Origin: Bacteroidota bacterium
GTDB lineage: Bacteria; Bacteroidota; Bacteroidia; Bacteroidales; JADFUO01
Length of the DNA: 7,286 nucleotides
Reading direction: 5' to 3'
NCBI GenBank assembly: GCA_030614305.1
Contig: JAUWKH010000084.1
Coordinates: forward strand, 1-7,286
Shown here piece by piece: positions 1 to 5,583 of the stretch. The first letter of the stretch is position 1, and the number at the start of each line of letters is the position of its first letter. Under the pieces are notes generated by a model. The model had not been told where the DNA came from. It did no database searches and saw nothing but the letters and a program-made list of their open reading frames with translations. The position numbers were made by a program, and so were the translations under genes.

Positions 1-470
1 AACGAGGATTTCTTGAATCAATAATTACACAAAACATTGATAATCTTCATCAAAAAGCAGGGTTCAAAAATGTTTATGAACTTCACGGGACATCACGCAC
101 TCTTTCATGCACTGAATGTTCATCTGAATATGATCTGAGTTTTGTTGATTTGAATTTTTTACCCCCAACCTGTTATATTTGTAAAGGAATATTAAAACCG
201 GATATTGTTTTTTTTAATGAACCGATTCCTCAATTCGCTTTGAAGAGATCTTTTGAGGAAGCAAAAAAATCGGATGTTTTTATAATTATCGGAACTAATG
301 CAGAAGTTATTCCTGCTGCTGATATTCCTGTTGCTGCAAAAGAACATGGTGCAACAATCATTGAAGTTAATATTGAAAAATCACATTTTACCGATACGAT
401 TACTGATATTTTTTTAAAAGGTAAAGCTACACAAGTATTGACAGAATTAGGGAAAATTTTGTATTTGTAA
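1..470 (+). CDS. Sir2-family NAD-dependent protein deacylase (sirtuin), 5'-truncated by the window edge
   Basis: The reading frame is open from the left edge (first complete codon at base 3) and ends at TAA 468-470. This gives about 155 residues of a family usually near 230-250, so roughly 80-90 N-terminal residues, including the first Rossmann GAG(I/M)S motif, lie outside. In partial numbering, TQNID-N-LH at 9-16 is the NAD-binding motif and ELHG at 26-29 carries the catalytic His28. Cys36/Cys39 (CTEC) and Cys57/Cys60 (CYIC) form the structural zinc site. KPDIVFFNE at 65-73 and a GTNAEVIPAA segment near 100 match the family's (R/K)P-x-VVFFGE and GTS-x-EV-x-PA motifs. Two positions usually occupied by small residues are Asn here (FFNE, GTNAEV). 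All catalytic and zinc residues in the visible part are intact. Sirtuins remove acyl groups from lysine in the cytoplasm, consuming NAD+ and releasing nicotinamide and O-acyl-ADP-ribose. A TTG at 150 could be misread as a start, but conserved motifs lie upstream of it. The acyl specificity cannot be judged. Confidence 0.93.
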   Translation, partial: RGFLESIITQNIDNLHQKAGFKNVYELHGTSRTLSCTECSSEYDLSFVDLNFLPPTCYICKGILKPDIVFFNEPIPQFALKRSFEEAKKSDVFIIIGTNAEVIPAADIPVAAKEHGATIIEVNIEKSHFTDTITDIFLKGKATQVLTELGKILYL

Positions 471-495
471 ATACCTCTTTCTAAAACCTTTCATA

Positions 496-600
496 AGCTG
501 GTTAGCGGTTCAAAATTACTTGCCGGTTTATATTAATTTAAAATGATTATATTAAGTTATCAACAACAAAAGATTATTAGTTTTAAACCGCTTACCAGCT
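496..600. repeat. 105-bp imperfect inverted repeat (20-bp arms, 65-bp interior)
   Basis: The left arm at 496-515 (AGCTGGTTAGCGGTTCAAAA) pairs with the right arm at 581-600, whose reverse complement is AGCTGGTAAGCGGTTTAAAA. That is 18 of 20 identical positions, and pairing continues weakly inward (516-518 with 578-580). The interior is very AT-rich and non-coding. A second copy of the core, CGGTTTA at 524-530, is also complementary to TAAACCG at 584-590, so two alternative foldings compete. The loop is far too long for an ordinary intrinsic terminator. It could be a MITE-like or REP-like element or a structured 3' end for the converging transcripts; the sequence alone does not decide. No clear target-site duplication flanks it. 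Confidence 0.75.
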
Positions 601-607
601 AAAAATC

Positions 608-619
608 TACCTGCAGGTA
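608..619. repeat. Perfect 12-bp palindrome TACCTGCAGGTA
   Basis: TACCTG at 608-613 is followed directly by its reverse complement CAGGTA at 614-619, eight bases beyond the long inverted repeat. The GGTAAG at 616-621 is also complementary to CTTACC at 591-596 in the right arm of that repeat, so the palindrome may be part of the same structured unit. Perfect symmetry of this length could be a dimeric-protein site, but there is no promoter or start nearby to support a regulatory role. Confidence 0.45.
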
Positions 620-662
620 AGAACTCAAGGTGACTATCAGTCCGATTAAAGACGAGGACAAT

Positions 663-715
663 GTCTGTCTTCTGTCTTCTGTCTTCAGTCTTCAGTAACC
701 AGAAACCTGCAATCT
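663..715. repeat. Heptamer tandem tract, GTCTTCW x4 decaying into G-A/C-A-rich heptamers
   Basis: After a partial GTCT at 663-666, exact 7-bp units follow: GTCTTCT (667-673), GTCTTCT (674-680), GTCTTCA (681-687) and GTCTTCA (688-694). The 7-bp phase, with G at position 1, then persists through GTAACCA (695-701), GAAACCT (702-708) and GCAATCT (709-715). No reading frame with coding character covers it. The phase continuing while the base content changes suggests old, diverged or mosaic repeats rather than one recent slippage event. Confidence 0.7.
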
Positions 716-740
716 CTACATCTCATCGTTTAATCTTTTA

Positions 741-770
741 TCAGCGTTCATCAGCGTAAATCAGCGTCAT
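741..770. repeat. Decamer tandem tract, TCAGCGTNNN x3
   Basis: Three adjacent 10-bp units share the core TCAGCGT: TCAGCGTTCA (741-750), TCAGCGTAAA (751-760) and TCAGCGTCAT (761-770). The core is exact and only the 3-base linkers differ. The spacing is close to one helical turn, so the cores would lie on one face of the duplex. A weaker related segment, CATCGTTTAATC, precedes it at 724-735. No gene or promoter is adjacent; the nearest start codon is that of adenylate kinase, whose 3' end faces this tract. Confidence 0.75.
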
Positions 771-813
771 TTAATTTTTTAAAACTGTTTTATTATTTTA
801 CTTCACACAACAT

Positions 814-834
814 GTAACTCGCAACCCGCAACAA
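814..834. repeat. Short heptamer tract G(T/C)AACNN x3
   Basis: Three consecutive 7-bp units are visible: GTAACTC (814-820), GCAACCC (821-827) and GCAACAA (828-834). The unit resembles the GTAACCA and GCAATCT units at 695-715, about 100 bp away, in both length and phase-defining G. With only three imperfect copies, chance cannot be excluded. Confidence 0.5.
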
Positions 835-891
835 TCCACTCATTTCTTTCTAAAAACCCAATCTTTTGTTTGAAAAATATTTATAATTAAA

Positions 892-1464
892 TCAAATCTT
901 CTTATCAATCACTTCACAAAGTTCATTGAAAATATCGTCAATTGACCCGACACCATGAACTAATTCAAACTTATTTTGTTTTTTGTAAAAATAAATTAAT
1001 GGCTTGGTTTGTTTGTGATAAACTTTCAGCCTGTTTTGAATTACTTCTTCAGTATCATCTTTTCTTCCGGTTTCTATTGCCCTGTTGAGCAATCGTGCAA
1101 TTAGCTCTTCTTCATGGACTTCCAAGGCAATAACCAATGAAATTGAAAATTTTTCTTCTTTCATTAAATTATCTAAATCTTCAGCCTGAACAATGGTTCG
1201 CGGAAAACCGTCAAACACAAAACCCTTTGTTTCTTTATGCTTATCCATTACAGATTTAAGTATTTCTATTAAAAGTTCATCAGGCACTAATTCGCCCTTT
1301 TCAGTAATGCTTTTAACTTTTAAACCGATTTCGGTTTTATTTCTGATTTCGTTTCTGAATATATCACCGGTTGAAATATGGATAAGCCCGTATTTTTCAG
1401 CAATTTTTATTGATTGCGTCCCTTTGCCCGAACCAGGAGGACCAAAAATAATTAGATTGAACAT
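892..1464 (-). CDS. adk: Adenylate kinase, short (zinc-free LID) form
   Basis: This 190-residue cytoplasmic enzyme interconverts ATP + AMP and 2 ADP. The P-loop GPPGSGKGT is at residues 8-16. STGDIFR at 31-37 and DGFPRT at 85-90 with Gln93 form the AMP-binding core. RLLNRA (124-129), GRKDD (133-137) and IQNRL (142-146) provide the LID arginines and the loop over ATP. The region between RLLNR and GRKDD lacks the roughly 30-residue LID with zinc cysteines of long forms, so this is the short type, as is usual in Bacteroidota. The ATG at 1464 starts the protein at MFNLIIFGPPGSGKGT, the family's normal N-terminus. The longer frame from TTG 1506 would add 14 residues and begin inside the promoter-like element at 1504-1511, so I reject it. 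It is divergent from the DUF4271-hemD operon and convergent with the sirtuin. No usual partner (obg or hpt) is adjacent on its strand in this window. Confidence 0.97.
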   Translation of the reverse strand: MFNLIIFGPPGSGKGTQSIKIAEKYGLIHISTGDIFRNEIRNKTEIGLKVKSITEKGELVPDELLIEILKSVMDKHKETKGFVFDGFPRTIVQAEDLDNLMKEEKFSISLVIALEVHEEELIARLLNRAIETGRKDDTEEVIQNRLKVYHKQTKPLIYFYKKQNKFELVHGVGSIDDIFNELCEVIDKKI

Positions 1465-1503
1465 ATAAATTAAATTTTTAAAATATTTAAAATATTTTTT
1501 CTG

Positions 1504-1511
1504 CAAATATA
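1504..1511 (-). promoter_or_regulatory. Candidate Bacteroidota -7 element for adk
   Basis: Read on the minus strand, 1511 to 1504 is TATATTTG, a full match to the Bacteroidota -7 consensus TAnnTTTG. It would place transcription start near 1497 and give a leader of about 30 nt before the adk ATG at 1464. The upstream -33 region is a T-run (about 1526-1535) rather than a clear TTTG, so the match is only partial. Confidence 0.5.
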
Positions 1512-1550
1512 AAAATACTAGCTTTAAAAAAAGATTAAATTTGTATGATT

Positions 1551-1580
1551 TTTGAAAGTTATTTTATTCATATATTTTTG
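1551..1580 (+). promoter_or_regulatory. Candidate Bacteroidota promoter for the DUF4271-hemD operon
   Basis: TTTG at 1551-1554 is followed after 18 bp by TATTTTTG at 1573-1580, matching the -33 TTTG and -7 TAnnTTTG elements of Bacteroidota primary-sigma promoters within the accepted spacing range. Transcription would begin near 1587, about 16 nt before the ATG at 1603. A second -7-like sequence, TAAATTTG at 1536-1543, has no good -33 partner. In such AT-rich DNA these matches occur by chance fairly often, but position and spacing fit. Confidence 0.5.
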
Positions 1581-1602
1581 AAATTACGATACAATAAATT
1601 CT

Positions 1603-2430
1603 ATGACACAAAATAATTTAACAAATGAAAATATAACATTACCATTTAAAAGTGATACAATAAATCAAAACATTATAATTTCAACAGATTCTTCGAAAAA
1701 AGATAATCAGCAAAAATCATTGTTTTTTTCACATCAATTAAAAACAGATAATATTAATCCTGAAAACTTGTATAGGGCAAATAATGACTGGATATTAGGG
1801 ACATTGATTCTATGTTTGGTTCTTTATGCCTTTATTCAGGTATTTTACAGAAAGCGTTTAGGTATGATTTTCAAGGCTTTTTTTGCAAAACATTTTGCCA
1901 ATCAGCTTGCGAGAGAAGGTAATATATTTAAAGAACGCATTTCTATTCCATTATTTTTTTTATATATAATTGTCTTTTCTATGATGATTTACCAGGCAAT
2001 AATATATTTCTTTAACTTACCTGAAAATATTAATATTAACTTTATTTTATTTGCAGAGATCTGCGGTGTTGTTTTGATTTGTTGGTTTTTAAAAGTAGCT
2101 ATGATAAAAATCAGCGAGAAAATATTTAAAACCGGCAAACAATCTTATGAAATTTTATTAAACATTTTTATTTTTAACATAATTTCCGGAATCGTGTTAT
2201 TGCCTGTTATTATCTTGATTTTGTATTCAAATTATTCCGTATTCATATATACTGCCTTAATTTTATCAGGATTAATTTTTCTGTACCGGATTTTCAGAGA
2301 AATAAAAATAGGAATATCTTACAAATATTTTTCTCCATTACATTTATTGTTGTATATTTGCACCCTTGAAATTTTACCTTTAATAGTTATAACTAAATTA
2401 GCACTAAAGTATTGCTTAATCACAGTTTAA
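1603..2430 (+). CDS. DUF4271 domain-containing integral membrane protein
   Basis: This is a 275-residue membrane protein of unknown function. The polar N-terminal stretch of about 60 residues is rich in N, T, S and K. It is followed by about six hydrophobic segments, near 63-81, 114-137, 145-168, 185-208, 211-230 and 246-268. The block beginning NDWILG at 61-66 and running through YRKRL (82-86) to the AKHFANQLAREGN segment (95-107) is what I recognise as the start of the Bacteroidota family DUF4271. The family's regular placement directly before hemD, as here, supports the call. No catalytic motif is visible. It is the first gene of the apparent operon, with a promoter candidate just upstream and 47 bp between its stop and the preferred hemD start. 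Its operon partners hint at a membrane or envelope role, but no function can be assigned. Confidence 0.85.
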   Translation: MTQNNLTNENITLPFKSDTINQNIIISTDSSKKDNQQKSLFFSHQLKTDNINPENLYRANNDWILGTLILCLVLYAFIQVFYRKRLGMIFKAFFAKHFANQLAREGNIFKERISIPLFFLYIIVFSMMIYQAIIYFFNLPENININFILFAEICGVVLICWFLKVAMIKISEKIFKTGKQSYEILLNIFIFNIISGIVLLPVIILILYSNYSVFIYTALILSGLIFLYRIFREIKIGISYKYFSPLHLLLYICTLEILPLIVITKLALKYCLITV

Positions 2431-2477
2431 AGGTATTTGAGTTAAAGAATAAAATTATTGATTTAAAAACAAAAAAA

Positions 2478-3233
2478 TTGAAAATTAAAAATATTCTTGT
2501 TTCTCAGCCACAGCCAGCGGAGTTAGAAAAATCACCTTATGGCGAACTTGCCAGGAAATTTAATATTAACATTGAATTTCATAAGTTTATAAAAATTGAA
2601 GGTGTTATAGCCAGGGAATTCAGAAAAGACAGAATTAACATATCAGATTATACTGCAATAATATTAACCAGCCGTAATGCAGTAGATCATTTTTTCAGAA
2701 TTTGTAAAGAAATGAGGGTAGAAGTACCTGATTCAATGAAATATTTTTGTATTTCTGAATCAACTGCATTTTACCTTCAAAAATATGTTCAATACAGAAA
2801 AAGGAAAATTTTTCATGGCAAGCAAAATTTTCATCAATTGATAGATGTCATCAACAAGCATAAAGATGAAAAATTTTTATTACCATGTTCTGATATTTAT
2901 AAAATAAGTACGACTAAAATTCTTGACGATAATAAAATTCACTATACAAAGGCTGTAATTTACAAAACAGTAGCAAGTAATTTATCACGTGTTGAAATAA
3001 ATAAGTATGATATGCTTATTTTCTTTAGTCCTTCGGGTGTAAAATCATTATTTAAAAATTTCCCGGATTTTAATCAAAATTCTACTTTAATTGCAGCTTT
3101 TGGTCCTACAACAACAAAAGCCGTGAAGGATTCAGGCTTAACTTTAAACATTAAAGCACCATCAAAAACTGCTCCTTCAATGACAATGGCTATAGAACAA
3201 TACATACAAAAAGAAAATAAAAAGAAAAAATAA
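2478..3233 (+). CDS. hemD: Uroporphyrinogen-III synthase (HemD family), probable TTG start
   Basis: HemD cyclises hydroxymethylbilane with inversion of ring D to uroporphyrinogen III, the precursor of haem, sirohaem and corrinoids, in the cytoplasm. Starting from TTG 2478 gives 251 residues beginning MKIKNILVSQPQP, which matches the usual N-terminus of Bacteroidota HemD as I remember it. Other HEM4-domain blocks are LTSRNAVDHFF (63-73), MKYFCISES (87-95), FFSPSGVKSLFKNFP (182-196) and FGPTTTKAVKDSGL (208-221). The C-terminus is a basic KENKKKKK-like tail. There is no in-frame ATG before residue 79. The only alternative upstream start is TTG 2412, which would overlap the DUF4271 gene by 19 bp and add 22 residues unlike the family. 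The sequence before 2478 is A-rich, as expected for a Bacteroidota initiation region, and shows no Shine-Dalgarno. Sequence conservation in HemD is low generally, so the name rests partly on context. Confidence 0.88.
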   Translation: MKIKNILVSQPQPAELEKSPYGELARKFNINIEFHKFIKIEGVIAREFRKDRINISDYTAIILTSRNAVDHFFRICKEMRVEVPDSMKYFCISESTAFYLQKYVQYRKRKIFHGKQNFHQLIDVINKHKDEKFLLPCSDIYKISTTKILDDNKIHYTKAVIYKTVASNLSRVEINKYDMLIFFSPSGVKSLFKNFPDFNQNSTLIAAFGPTTTKAVKDSGLTLNIKAPSKTAPSMTMAIEQYIQKENKKKK

Positions 3234-3274
3234 TTATTTCCTTTTCTTGATTTAACAAGAACCGACTTTCAAAA

Positions 3275-3661
3275 ATGCAGACCTTCAAAAAAGAAGAACA
3301 CCTTTGCAAAAATAAAATAATTAAAATATTATTTGAAGAAGGAAAAAAATTCCATGTATATCCCTTTAAAATTATTTGGATGGATATTGAATCAGATAGT
3401 AAATACCCTGCACGGATTCTTATTAGTGTTTCAAAACGATTTTTTAAAAAAGCAGTTGACAGGAATAAAATCAAAAGACAAATCCGGGAAGTTTACCGGA
3501 AAAACAAATCTTTATTTTATGAATACCTTAGCAGACAAAAAAAACACTGTGTATTTGCAATTTTATACACAGATAGTGCATTTATTCCTTTTATAGAACT
3601 GGAGAGAAAAATAATTATAATTTTACAACGTTTAATTGATGAACATGAAAAAACTTTTTAA
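3275..3661 (+). CDS. rnpA: Ribonuclease P protein component
   Basis: This 128-residue basic protein is the protein cofactor of RNase P, which binds the catalytic RNA and helps it remove 5' leaders from precursor tRNAs. The family signature is clear: [16 protein letters not shown] at 46-61 leads into the RNR motif [10 protein letters not shown] at 63-72. A typical N-terminal element with a hydrophobic helix precedes it ([15 protein letters not shown], 12-26), and the C-terminal helix rich in I/L (109-123) closes the fold. The length is in the normal 110-140 range. The ATG at 3275 follows hemD by 41 bp, and the gene overlaps the start of yidD. The weak hairpin in the hemD-rnpA gap (3244-3261) lacks a T-tract, so read-through is expected. 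Confidence 0.95.
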   Translation: MQTFKKEEHLCKNKIIKILFEEGKKFHVYPFKIIWMDIESDSKYPARILISVSKRFFKKAVDRNKIKRQIREVYRKNKSLFYEYLSRQKKHCVFAILYTDSAFIPFIELERKIIIILQRLIDEHEKTF

Positions 3662-3866
3662 CAGGTTTTTTATTATACTTATACGTTTTTATCAATGGGC
3701 TATCTCGCCATATTTTGCACCATCATGCCGGTATACACCTACTTGCTCGGAATATGGAATTGAAGCACTGAAAAAACACGGGCCATTTAAAGGAGGCTGG
3801 CTGACCTTGAAAAGATTTTTTTCATGTAATCCGTGGGGAGGAAGTGGCTATGACCCTGTACCTTAA
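3645..3866 (+). CDS. yidD: Membrane protein insertion efficiency factor YidD
   Basis: This small protein of 73 residues is associated with the inner face of the cytoplasmic membrane and assists YidC/Sec-dependent membrane-protein insertion. Family marks are an amphipathic N-terminal helix (about 4-20, [10 protein letters not shown]), the paired cysteines of [11 protein letters not shown] (27-37), [13 protein letters not shown] (40-52), and the C-terminal [13 protein letters not shown] (61-73). The three cysteines typical of the family (28, 34, 61) are present. I chose ATG 3645 (MKKLF), a typical YidD start; ATG 3639 would add two residues and is equally possible. Either way it overlaps the 3' end of rnpA (17 or 23 bp), suggesting coupled translation. 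yidC, its usual neighbour, is not in this window. Confidence 0.93.
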   Translation: MKKLFNRFFIILIRFYQWAISPYFAPSCRYTPTCSEYGIEALKKHGPFKGGWLTLKRFFSCNPWGGSGYDPVP

Positions 3867-3900
3867 AATTTAGTAAAATAAATTATTAAAATTATTACAA

Positions 3901-5583
3901 ATGAACAAACATCAATCAAAAAAACTAAATATTTTAATTAGTATCCTGGCAATTATTTTCTTTTTGCCATTTACTGGTTTAAATCAAAATAATTTTGAAA
4001 TATCAAAAAATTTAGATATTTACACAACACTTTTCAGGGAATTAAATATCAATTATGTTGATGAAATAAATTCAGGTGAATTAATGGAGGAAGCCATTAA
4101 TGCAATGCTTGAGTCTCTTGATCCCTATACTATTTATATTCCCGAATCGGAAGTTGAAGATTACAAATTCATGACTACAGGCCAATATGGAGGCATAGGT
4201 GCTTTAATACATAAACAAGGTGATTATGTGGTTATTTCCGAACCTTATGAAGGCTTTCCTGCATTTAAAGCAGGGCTAAAAGCCGGCGACAGGATTTTGA
4301 AAATAAATAATGAATCAGCAAAAGGAAAATCATCGGCTGATGTTAGTAAAGTGTTAAAAGGATCGCCCGGTACTACATTAAAAATTTTAATAGACAGAAA
4401 CGGCGAATCAAAACCGATTGAAAAAGAAATTATCAGGGAAAAAATTAAAATTGAAAATATACCATATTACGGAATGATGAATGATGATATAGCTTATATT
4501 AAATTAACAGGATTTACCCAACACGCAGCCAGGGAACTTAAAAATTCATTCCTGAAATTAAAAGAAAATAATGATGTTAAAAGTTTGATTTTGGATTTAA
4601 GAGGGAACGGGGGCGGATTAATGAACGAAGCAGTTGATATAACCAATATATTCGTGGAAAAAGATAAAGAAGTAGTAAGTACTAAGGGTAAATTATCAAA
4701 CAAAAACAAATCGCACAAAACCCGTTATGCATCGGTTGATCTTTCAATTCCGCTTATTGTTCTTGTTAACCAGGCAAGCGCATCTGCATCGGAAATCGTT
4801 GCAGGAGCCATACAGGATTTTGACCGCGGGGTAATTATAGGTCAGCGTACTTTTGGAAAAGGATTGGTGCAAAATGTTATCCCCTTAAGTTATAATTCAA
4901 AAGTTAAAGTTACAGTTGCAAAATATTACATTCCAAGCGGAAGATGTATACAAGCCATTGACTATTCTTTAAAAGATGATAACGGTCATTTTAATAAAAT
5001 TCCTGATTCATTAATCACTGCTTTTAAAACCCAAAATGGTCGCACAGTTTATGACGGAGGTGGAATTGAACCGGATATCAAACTCAAACCTTTAAAATAC
5101 AGTAATATTGCAACAAGTCTTTTTATAAAGTTTCTGATTTTTAATTATGCTACTAAGTTTTGCATGGAAAATCCTGAAATTCCATCAGCTGATGATTTTA
5201 TAATTACTGATCAGATATTTGATGATTTTAAAAATTATATTTCAGATAAAGATTATGATTACATAACTGAAAGTGAAAAAACTCTTGAAAAATTGAAAAA
5301 GCATGCTGAAAAAGAAAAATATTTTGATGCTATTCAATCGGAATATGAAACCTTAAAAATGAAAATGAAGCATGATAAAAACGAAGACCTGAATAAATAT
5401 AAAGACCAGATTAGTGAATTACTTAAAATTGATATTGTTTCAAGATATTATTATCAAAAAGGGAAAATTATAGCTTCTATTGCTGATGATCCTGAAATTA
5501 AAGAAGCTATGGAAATATTAGAAAATAAAACCTTATATGAATCAATACTTAACGGAACTTATAAACAAAACGACGATAATTAA
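3901..5583 (+). CDS. S41-family carboxy-terminal processing protease with PDZ domain (CtpA/Tsp type)
   Basis: This is a 560-residue exported serine protease. Residues 1-8 are basic and 9-25 hydrophobic, a signal peptide or N-terminal anchor, so the enzyme acts in the periplasm. An N-terminal helical segment with SLDPYTIYIPESE (72-84) precedes a PDZ domain (about 97-166, with YGGIGA and AGLKAGDRILKIN). The protease core follows: DLRGNGGGL (232-240), NQASASASEIVAGA (290-303) with nucleophile Ser295, and GQRTFGKGLVQ (314-324) with general-base Lys320, giving the usual 25-residue Ser-Lys spacing of the family. YYIPSGRCIQ (342-351) and the YDGGGIEPD segment complete the core. The remaining C-terminal 150 or so residues are charged and helical, as in other Bacteroidota members of about 550 residues. 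The gene starts 34 bp after yidD. Its stop overlaps the next start by one base (TAATG). The substrate cannot be inferred from sequence. Confidence 0.95.
   Translation: MNKHQSKKLNILISILAIIFFLPFTGLNQNNFEISKNLDIYTTLFRELNINYVDEINSGELMEEAINAMLESLDPYTIYIPESEVEDYKFMTTGQYGGIGALIHKQGDYVVISEPYEGFPAFKAGLKAGDRILKINNESAKGKSSADVSKVLKGSPGTTLKILIDRNGESKPIEKEIIREKIKIENIPYYGMMNDDIAYIKLTGFTQHAARELKNSFLKLKENNDVKSLILDLRGNGGGLMNEAVDITNIFVEKDKEVVSTKGKLSNKNKSHKTRYASVDLSIPLIVLVNQASASASEIVAGAIQDFDRGVIIGQRTFGKGLVQNVIPLSYNSKVKVTVAKYYIPSGRCIQAIDYSLKDDNGHFNKIPDSLITAFKTQNGRTVYDGGGIEPDIKLKPLKYSNIATSLFIKFLIFNYATKFCMENPEIPSADDFIITDQIFDDFKNYISDKDYDYITESEKTLEKLKKHAEKEKYFDAIQSEYETLKMKMKHDKNEDLNKYKDQISELLKIDIVSRYYYQKGKIIASIADDPEIKEAMEILENKTLYESILNGTYKQNDDN

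Larger units (their letters stand above)
471..891. other. Convergent intergenic spacer rich in short repeats, no gene seen
   Basis: This 421-bp stretch lies between two converging genes (sirtuin on plus, adenylate kinase on minus), so it needs no promoter. I see no ORF with coding character and no tRNA-like or rRNA-like sequence. There is no classic GC-rich hairpin followed by a T-tract at either gene end. It does contain a long imperfect inverted repeat (496-600), a perfect 12-bp palindrome (608-619) and three short tandem tracts (663-715, 741-770, 814-834), each listed separately. Parts of it look less AT-rich than the neighbouring genes, especially 605-725 and 810-840. Confidence 0.8.

Noticed and set aside
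505..530. tRNA T-arm-like sequence (GCGGTTCAAAA)
   Set aside because: No matching acceptor, D or anticodon arms can be assembled around it.
496..600. Integron attC-like site
   Set aside because: The symmetrical arms prompted the idea, but the arm ends do not give proper GTTRRRY/RYYYAAC cores, there is only one copy, and neither flanking gene looks like a cassette.
663..834. CRISPR array
   Set aside because: Units are 7-10 bp and contiguous, without 25-40 bp repeats or spacers, and no cas gene is present.
1193..1468. Plus-strand 91-codon frame opposite adk
   Set aside because: It is the antisense of a well-conserved adenylate kinase, and its Ser/Pro/Phe-rich content is that of a shadow frame.
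1465..1506. N-terminal extension of adenylate kinase from TTG 1506
   Set aside because: The extra 14 residues are absent from the family and the codon sits inside the promoter-like TATATTTG.
3244..3261. Possible intrinsic terminator between hemD and rnpA
   Set aside because: TTCTTG/CAAGAA makes only a 6-bp, AT-rich stem and is not followed by a T-tract.
3190..3474. Minus-strand 94-codon frame over the hemD-rnpA junction
   Set aside because: It covers the conserved 5' part of rnpA and is rich in Phe/Leu, as expected from reading Lys/Glu codons backwards. No recognisable family.
3333..3596. Plus-strand 87-codon frame overlapping rnpA in another frame
   Set aside because: It lies wholly inside rnpA, whose RNR motif is in the other frame. 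No separate start context or motif.
4494..4718. Minus-strand 74-codon frame inside the S41 protease gene
   Set aside because: Antisense to the conserved protease core; no motif.
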